Below are positions 56,755 to 64,000 of a stretch of DNA of 64,000 nt, piece after piece. The position numbers and the translations under genes are program-made. The stretch covers positions 22,257,001 to 22,321,000 of the forward strand of contig CM077594.1 of assembly GCA_039654915.1 (NCBI GenBank), written 5' to 3'. How positions within the stretch are numbered: the first letter of the stretch is position 1; each line of letters begins with the position of its first letter. Under the pieces are notes generated by a model. That model did not search any database, was not told the DNA's origin, and was given only the letters and a program-made list of their open reading frames with translations. Source of the stretch: Aquilaria yunnanensis (Eukaryota; Streptophyta; Magnoliopsida; Malvales; Thymelaeaceae).

Positions 56755-59700
56755 AAAAAAATTGAAATTGATTTAGATTAGTTAATAATATCTCCAAAAA
56801 ATATCATAATTATCTCTATTTATTAGAATATAAAATTCAAAAACATTTCTTATCCCTTTAACTTATAGCTCACGCTTCACACTGTTACACATTCTATCCC
56901 TAGCATACCTCTACTAGGGCGGACCCAAGAAGTTTCCAGCTCCAATATCCAATAGCGCATGTTGGTGGCATATTTTTCGATGTCAGCAGAACTTGAAATC
57001 ATGTCAAACTTACTGCGGTAAACACGATAGCAGAAAGGTTTAAATGCATCATAAATTATGGATAAAAAATGAAGGAACAATTTGAGGTAGGCTCATGTTT
57101 TTCATGATTTAGATCTTAAGACTTGCGATTTGTTCAAACTATTATTAAACTAAGCATGGTAAAATTTTAAGATTCATAAAAAATTTAAGCCAAACTCAAT
57201 TTACTTATCACTTCGCTCGACTTGACTCTATTTTAGTTTTTTTTTCTTAATTTAAGTGAACATCTTGAGCTCAACTCGAGCTAGATTGATTAAAATCTTA
57301 TTCATGGTCACCCATATTCTTTTTAATTCAAGCATGACCAAAATACCAAGCTTATGGATATTTCAAATTGAACATGATTAGTCTACTACTCAACTCAGCT
57401 CAGCTCAACTCATGTCTAGCCTACTATAAGCATTCGTAGTACTTATCCTAATCCTTTAAAGCTTGGATGCTCCTAACCCCTAACTAAGAACGAACCCCCA
57501 CCAGGTGCATTGTACACCCAACACTGCTAATTGCAGTTTGATGCCTTTTGAGTTTCAAGAAGTAGGCAGATTTTTTCCTAACTTTAATAAGTAATCTCTT
57601 ATATCCTATATACTTTTATAAAAAAAGCTTTTGATTGCAAAAAAACAAAATGCACTGTAAATATCTCTAACACCTCAGTAAAATGGCTAAAGGTGTGAGG
57701 GAGATATTGGGGAGGTTTGGAGTTTAACTCCAGCCTTTCCACTCCCTACATCTTGCAACAAAACTACTGGTTTAATTACCCCTCAGGTCCTAAACAAGCC
57801 AACATGCTTTTTTCCCTTTAATTAGTAATTTTCCCTTTATATGTTGGTAAAGATGTTTTTGAGTAAAATCTCTCAAACATTTTCACTTCATATTTTTTAG
57901 TAGGCATAAGCATGGGTCTGGTTGAGTCACATTTCTAGTAAAACTGAACCAACACAAAATAGTTATGGTTCTAGAAAAATTCAACTCAATTCGAGAACCA
58001 AATAAAACCAGAATCATAAGTTTGGGTTTTTCAGTTTTGATTATCAATTTTTCTGGTTCTTAACAAAGTTTCAACCCAAAATATATTGCTCCAACAAATT
58101 AAGGTATACAAAATCTCACAAAACCAATAATCACAATCTTTCACCCTTTCTATCTTGTCAACTAACTAGAAGCCCGACACATTTCCACCAATGTCCTTAG
58201 ATTTGGTAGTAATCCATATGTTCTTTTGTTCCTCAGGTTCATAGCCTATTTCATGTTCCTCTATGGAACCAACTTGTTACTAATGATCAATTTTTATCCA
58301 CCCAACACAACCAAGTAGATGTGGTTCGAGTTGGATTTTAAGTTTACCTAACCCATGCTCATCCCTACCTTTTAGAACTTTGTACATTAATTGTTCTCAC
58401 ATTCTGCCTTTAAGTTGTTAACTTGACGCAAGTTATTCCTTACCATCAAACAATAATTAGATTTTCTTTTGCCCAATCAATTCCCTTGAACATTTTGAAG
58501 ATATATAACAGAAAAATACAATGATATAAGTCATGTTTGGTATTAACATTAGCGATTATTTTTAGTCTTGAAAAATTTAAGGATAGCTTTTAGCTTTTAT
58601 TTCAGCAATTTGATCTCCACAATTAATAAATTATCCAAAACTCTGGCACTAATAAAAAAAATTGTTCCCAAATAGAGTTATAGTATCTTACACTCAAAAG
58701 AAGACTAACAAGAAAACATCATTAACAAATTTACATTATTCATTTTAGTAGAATCCAAATGATACTAAAAGCTTTGTTGCTCTATAGTTAGGCACTTTTA
58801 AAGTGATTGAATTATCAACCAATATGTCAATGACTGTCATATATGTTACTTTTTATTATTGCTTTGACACATTTTCTATTGCAGTAACCTAAATCATACC
58901 ATATATTAGTATAATTTTATCACAAGGCATGAGAATTCAACAATCAATGCAAACATACGTCAACCAGAAATGATTCTTTTCCCTAAAAAATTGTGCATGA
59001 TACACATCAATTGAAGAAATGATGCATTTTTTCATTGTTGTTCTCCATTTTTTTCATTTTTATTGGCAATGATCCAATTCTCACAAATTTTCTTTATTTC
59101 ATTTTGGTTCTTATACTTTTCCGTTTAACGATCAAACATGATTTCAACCAAGAATGCCATAGATAATCTCTTCCATCTCTTCCATGCTTCAACTCGACAA
59201 TTGTAATGGTGGCTTAAGGTTCACATTAGTGGCAGCAACTATTGGTAGCAAGGTAACCTTTGTAAAACAAGCGGCAGATGGAGCAGTAATGGGGCTAATT
59301 TTGTAGCTTTTTTGGGTTATGCTTCAACATGGATAGTAGAGGTGAATCATGGAGATGTCTCTTAGGGCTAGTTAAGTCTGTGAAGGTGTTACGAGCATGA
59401 AATACAGCATTAAGGTGTGGTGGTAGAGCTCAGGGATGATGAATCACCTGTTGTTATAATGACAAGATGAGGAAGGTGGTAGGGACAAATCTGCAAGTTT
59501 GGAGTACAACCACTGATGAAGACTAAAATTCTAAGGGGACCAAAAGCATATTTTTCCTTTTTCACATAAAAGGTTTTCTATCTTTTCATGATGCTATACT
59601 TTCATGCTTGAAGTTCAAAACATTTTTCAAAATTTGAAAACATAACATTATTCTATGGTGGGACATAGGCAACCATCATAATTTCTATGAAAAGACTACA

Positions 59701-60377
59701 TCAAGATCTAAACAATTCATTTAGTTCACCGAGTTGAAGTTTGATAGCTTGCAGTGCAATTAAGCCCAAGAAGGATGATGCATGTTGTCTTGGAAATGAT
59801 TCTAAAATTTTCACGTGCTAAATGCAGAAAATGCCTCTATAGGTGAGTTGGATTTTTCACACAAAACTTGTTTAGGAATTTGGATTCCTCAAACAAAGGG
59901 CTTATTATAAGTAATTACTATAAGTTAGATTTCTAAGGAAATGGAATAAAAACATTATATGTAGACAAAGGATGGGATTTAATGAAATCAACTCCAACAG
60001 CATTTGAATCCTAGCTCTTAAGCTTTCCTAAGTTTTTATATTAGCAGCTAAATTACATTGATAAATTTTAGTATTTTATTGTGGACTTTAGTTTGATAAC
60101 AGATAAAAAAAATGTTTAGGTTAAATTTCTAAACATTTTTGCAAATAAAAACATGTAAGAGTGAGAATAACTTCTCTTAAGCATTAATTCTTCTATGAGG
60201 AATTATGAGATATCCCAAATCCTCTGACCTAATGGCTAAGGGATCAATGGGATTGAGGGAGGTCAGAGACCTTCCCATTCCCCAATATAATCCCAAATAT
60301 TGGTTCAGCGCTTTTCATGCCCTGACAAAGTGGCATTCCTTCATTCCTTTATGTTTGAGTACCTCACAATTCTTATA
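56755..60377. other. Intergenic DNA, no gene recognised
   Basis: A 67-codon minus frame (56877-57080) has no motif. At 57230-57420 short words such as gagctcaactcgagct recur, a composition seen in hAT-derived non-autonomous elements, but no ends were found. Two stretches (57670-57780 and 60210-60300) contain 'atggcta' followed by 'gggagg' and might be SINE relics; support is thin. The 59100-59560 stretch is less AT-rich but has no frame. Confidence 0.4.
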
Positions 60378-60613
60378 CCACCTTCATCTTGCAAAGCTTA
60401 TCCTCTTTACTATTCGCAACAATTAATTCATGATTTTCTTTCTTTCAAAATTTATTATACAAATATAAACTTTCTATATGAAAATAGTACCTTAAGGACT
60501 CTAGTTTATAAATATATTTTTTAAAATTTTTTATAATACAAATATAAATATATTTAAGTCAAACTTTAGTAAAAAATAAGATAAAAGGGCCAACCTTTAT
60601 GAAACAGATGAAG
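60378..60613 (+). mobile_element. Stowaway-like MITE, family S1, third copy
   Basis: After TA (60376-60377) the segment contains actattcgcaacaattaat, as in the intron-4 copy at 13968. It ends with 'aagtcaaactttagtaaaaaataagat' and gaaacagatgaag before TA (60614-60615). Ends are more decayed than in the other copies. The frames at 60205-60524 overlap it and are not genes. Confidence 0.65.
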
Positions 60614-60615
60614 TA

Positions 60616-61838
60616 TCTTATATAGATACTTTTGATTACAAAAAAAAAAAAATTGATAAGAGGCACTAATAAGTAATTGTTGGAGTAATACTTTGATATA
60701 AAGTCAATTACTTCATTATCCCATATTCTTAAGTATTTTTTTAACTTTAAACTGAGTTTTACCAAAATTTTATTATTAAAAATTGGTAAAATAGGCAAAT
60801 AGCTCACTAACCTAATATATTAGGAATAAATTATCCATAAATGGCGTTAACAATAAGTGAATTTTTCTAGTGATTTAGGTTGACCTTTAAACATAACCAC
60901 CTTGATTTCCATTTTTTTTTCTTTTTTGTTTTAACTTGAACTGCATAAATTTAGAACTAAGTTATAACCAAAACATTGATATCTTAAAATGATTTGAGCT
61001 TGAATTAGATCTTCTTAGTCAACAAATGTAGTGAAAAATGATGGGTTTTTGCTCCCCATACATAGCTGAAGCAAACCCACTCTTTCTCTAGAAATTATAT
61101 GTCTGAGAAGTCCATTTCAATATACGCCTTTAATAATGGTGGCTTATTTGCTTGGAAAAAAAGATAGTGACGACATATTTGCCTTAAAAAATATGTTAGT
61201 GGCTTATTTGTCCCTTAGTTTAAGATAAGTGACACATACACCCTTTTGCATAAAATTTTTGGATAATATTTACAAACTATAAAAGTTTATCCAACATTTG
61301 GATAGTAAGTAATTCCTTTATGTCATTTATAACTTAATCAGCAAATTAAACCATAGATTTAAAAAGAGACAAAAATTATGGTGTGAAAAAGTTCCTTATT
61401 ATACTTTATCCATCCTATATCCATGGTCTAAATATCCATTATTCCTCTGAACTATCCATACTGTTATAAATTCCCTCACCTTGACCATTTGCCAATATAC
61501 ATCATCATTGTGGCTGTTAGCTCTTGCAAACCTAACATCTAGCTAGTACAACGACAACAATCAACAATATGGGTGAAATTTAGAGAGATTAAGACATAGC
61601 ACCAATAGCAAACCTAATGATTGTTGGACTTTTGTCAATGGTGTTTAAGGATTTTATGGATGCATGTACAGAGGGAATGTGTCCCCAAAAATTTTTGCAA
61701 TGCATGTATGTTACCCATTTGTATATGTAGAAATAAAGCTCAAGAAGCTTCATTATCTTTATTATGGCCCCCTAATCTTTCAATATTTTCAAAATGAAGT
61801 CTGACTCCCTAAATTAAAATCCTGGCCTGCTCCTGTAT
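60616..61838. other. AT-rich intergenic DNA, no feature recognised
   Basis: No gene, no recognisable element ends. The 82-codon minus frame at 60559-60807 is Ile/Leu/Phe/Lys-rich and begins in the MITE end; it is not supported as a gene. Confidence 0.4.
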
Positions 61839-62175
61839 GGATGTGTGAGGATGAAGGCTTGGGTGATGAGAAGAAAAGTTCAAGATACAAATGATTGAAA
61901 CTAAAAAATCATGAGGCTATAATTCATTACTCTATTCCACCATTTTGTTTGGTACATTTTCAAATGTACAAACTTGAAGAAACTTTTTTCTTTTTATGAA
62001 CTTTTTTCAATGATTTTGGGATTTTGGTGGATGTGTTGAGAATAAGGGTATGTGTGGTCACAAGAAAATTTTAGGGTGCAAATGATTGAAATCAGAAACC
62101 TAGATGGCTATAATTTGTTTACTCTCTCCCTCCGATTTTGTTTGAAACATTTCCAAACGCACAAAGTTTTAGAAA
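61839..62175. repeat. Two-copy duplication, period 190 bp
   Basis: 'ggatgtgtgaggatgaagg...caaatgattgaaa...ggctataatt...attttgtttg.' at 61839-61985 recurs at 62029-62175 with the same order of words (ggatgtgttgagaataagg, gcaaatgattgaaatcag, tggctataatttg). Substitutions are frequent, so this is old. Confidence 0.85.
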
Positions 62176-62379
62176 ATTTTCTAATCCTGTAGTGTTTTTT
62201 TGTTTTTTTTTTTCAAAAATATTTCTTCAAAAGCTTTTATACAAATTTCAAAAAGTAAAAAAAATGAGGATAACTTGAATGATATTTCTACTTTTGTATT
62301 AGTTTTGAAATTTTAAATTGCCAATCAAGCAACATTACTTTTATGTAACTAAGATAAAATGTGTCAGTGACCGAGTTAT

Positions 62380-62808
62380 TGGGTGAAGAGATGACAATGT
62401 CCTATTGTTGATAGTTGGCAAGGGCCAATTTGATGTGTTTTGTAGTTCGAGAATGTAACATATTAGGCTTAGCTATTTACCTATATGATAAACCCTTGTG
62501 CATTATGAAAGTGAACCCTTTGATCCTTAAGCCTTTTCTTTGTTAAAATCCACATTATGAACCTTGGCTTATATGTTATATCATTTCTTGGTTTGAAAGT
62601 TTGTGAAGCATAATAATGGGACTTAGGGAGGTAACCTTGTTTGTGTGTAGATTTTGATTCAAAAAGTTAAGCTTGGGAGAATATTATGGGAATTGGGTTA
62701 GCTCATTTGAATAAGCAAGGTATAAGTTGATTCATAGCTTTGAAAATCTTTTGCAAACTTTGAATCCTACATTGCTATGTTTTATAATGTTGCATTTCAG
62801 AAAAAAAT

Positions 62809-62853
<45 letters not shown>

Positions 62854-63416
62854 TAAAAAATTGATTAAATACTAAAGGGTTGAAAAAGTTGATTATAGCA
62901 AAGTTATACAGTTATTCTTGTAAAAGTAACTTATTCTTGAAGTTAGTGTAGTATTGTGAGTTTTAGTTTAGTGATTGATTGACTATCATGAAGGTGAGCC
63001 AATAAATATGCACCGTACTTATTAAGTTCCATGAAATGTGACATAAATTGCTTCCACTCCGTACCTTGAGCACAGCTTTGTTACAACTTCTCAAAACATA
63101 CATCAATTCATGCATTACACACCTAACCTAGTGGTAGAGTTTTGAAATTATTATAAGCCTATGGTAACTTTTTGGCACAAAGTGCCTAGAATGACACCCT
63201 CAAACTTTTTTTGAAACATTTAAGAGAGAAGCAAGGGAGTAATCCCCTTTTATCATTATGAAGAAAACTTTATTAACTTATTTAACTTCATTTCTTGATT
63301 AAGTTGTTGAGATGATTTTTGCATCAAAAGTGATATTAACATGTACTATTAGCTTGCTTGTTTTGATTGTTTTTTGTCTTTTTAAAATGCATTTGCTAAG
63401 GATTAGCAAAGCTTAA
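62380..63416 (+). other. Probable 3' non-coding region of a gypsy-type element
   Basis: A non-coding stretch of about 1 kb leads into a polypurine tract. It has texture familiar from the long 3' regions of Athila/Tat elements (for example 'ttaagccttttctttgttaaaatcc', 'gagaatattatggg'). This is inference from context. No pol fragment is seen to the left within the window. Confidence 0.35.
62811..62853. repeat. (TAA)n microsatellite
   Basis: About 14 uninterrupted TAA units follow an A-run (aaaaaaatg), as is common downstream of retrotransposon-derived A-rich sequence. Confidence 0.95.
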
Positions 63417-63429
63417 GTGTAGGGGAGAA
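63417..63429 (+). other. Polypurine tract candidate (gtgtaggggagaa)
   Basis: A purine-rich word directly precedes TTGATG. In Athila/Tat-type gypsy elements 'aagtgtgggggaa' stands immediately before the 3' LTR and primes plus-strand DNA synthesis. Confidence 0.55.
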
Positions 63430-63431
63430 TT

Positions 63432-64000
63432 TGATGTATTGAAGTTTCTAATACATTTCACTTGATCTTTTAACTAGTTCCCAAGCATTTATCATGTTTG
63501 CTTATATATTTCTTAATTGATTTGTAGGAAATTAAGTCTTTGGTGTTTTTGAAGGAATGAAGCTTGAAAGATGGGATAAATGGACAAATCTTAGTGCACA
63601 AGTATGGAGGAAAACTTAAGGCCATTGCCAAGCCTAGAGCTACAATGTAGGTGACACAAGAAAATTTTGCGGAGTAGCAAAGGATGTGGCCCTAGCTGGA
63701 CAAAAGTTTAAACGAGTCAAAGAAATAGTAAAGCAACCAAAGAGGCATTTTCAGATTTTAGGGACATATCCCTAGAGAACAAAAGACAAAACATGGTAAA
63801 ACAATTGAAGATGCACCCTCAATTGCTATGGATGCATACCATTTGCTAGGGATGCATCCACGACTTCCAGCAACACATCCCTAGCACCTTTAGTAGCACC
63901 TTAGTGATTACATAGACACAATATCATCCCTCAAGGATGCAACTTTGTGTTTCTTGGATCTTGTCCCTCTTTTTAGCTTCATTTTGATCTTAATTTTTAT
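63432..64000 (+). mobile_element. Start of a gypsy-type LTR, cut by the window edge
   Basis: Sequence from TGATGTATTG onward follows the polypurine tract and continues to the end of the window. It is non-coding and includes several repeats of 'catccctag' type words (63760-63930). The end and the flanking duplication lie outside the window, so it cannot be confirmed as a full LTR. Confidence 0.45.

Noticed and set aside
57670..60300. Two 'atggcta...gggagg' stretches (57670-57780 and 60210-60300) as related SINE relics
   Set aside because: The shared words are short and the B-box is present in only one. Similarity is not above what chance could give by eye.
1..64000. CRISPR arrays, bacterial operons, organelle insertions, tRNA or rRNA genes
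   Set aside because: No regularly spaced identical repeats, no ribosome-binding-site/operon structure, and no stretch recognised as plastid, mitochondrial, tRNA or rRNA sequence was found by reading both strands.

Overview
This is nuclear DNA of a flowering plant. It is AT-rich, has one spliced housekeeping gene (PDCD5) with GT-AG introns, and is otherwise packed with plant transposon families: hAT, FAR1-type Mutator, Ulp1-carrying Mutator, copia and gypsy retrotransposons, an L1-type LINE and Stowaway-like MITEs. The PDCD5 protein reads like a eudicot version, but the species cannot be fixed from the window. I see no bacterial genes, rRNA or tRNA genes, or CRISPR arrays.

Layout. 1-5517: non-coding DNA with an intact-ended solo LTR (1788-3215). 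5526-11501: a decayed hAT DNA transposon bounded by an 8-bp duplication; it carries a truncated LINE and a long gypsy-like LTR nested inside it. 11510-15500: the only credible host gene, PDCD5 (7 coding exons, 128 aa), with MITEs in introns 4 and 6. 15800-19200: more MITEs, including a head-to-head inverted pair nested in a larger terminal-inverted-repeat element. 19583-21002: a complete small non-autonomous copia-type element with two LTRs, primer site and polypurine tract. 21868-27077: a decayed full-length copia element. 27200-31000: ancient tandem duplications and no gene. 31224-33569: a 313-bp inverted repeat with only two mismatches; its right arm sits inside a gypsy solo LTR (32472-34663).

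35550-56760 is a block of at least two, probably three, Mutator-like elements. Each is made of FAR1/FRS-type transposase pseudogenes and Ulp1 (C48) protease-like pseudogenes. FAR1 (+) at 36.8-39.9 kb faces Ulp1 (-) at 40.7-45.4 kb. Ulp1 (+) at 48.5-50.1 kb faces FAR1 (-) at 51.0-56.8 kb. The first Ulp1 gene is split by a solo LTR of the same family as the one at 1788. The second FAR1 gene is split by a DUF4371-type hAT. 56.8-64 kb is largely featureless, with one MITE, a tandem duplication, a TAA microsatellite and, at the right edge, the 3' end of a gypsy-like element (polypurine tract and start of an LTR).

Nothing apart from PDCD5 looks functional; all transposon genes carry stops, frameshifts or lost catalytic residues. 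The most unusual signals are the very young inverted duplication in an otherwise old landscape, the repeated convergent FAR1/Ulp1 pairing with a shared intron position, and the dense nesting that can be ordered in time from target-site duplications.
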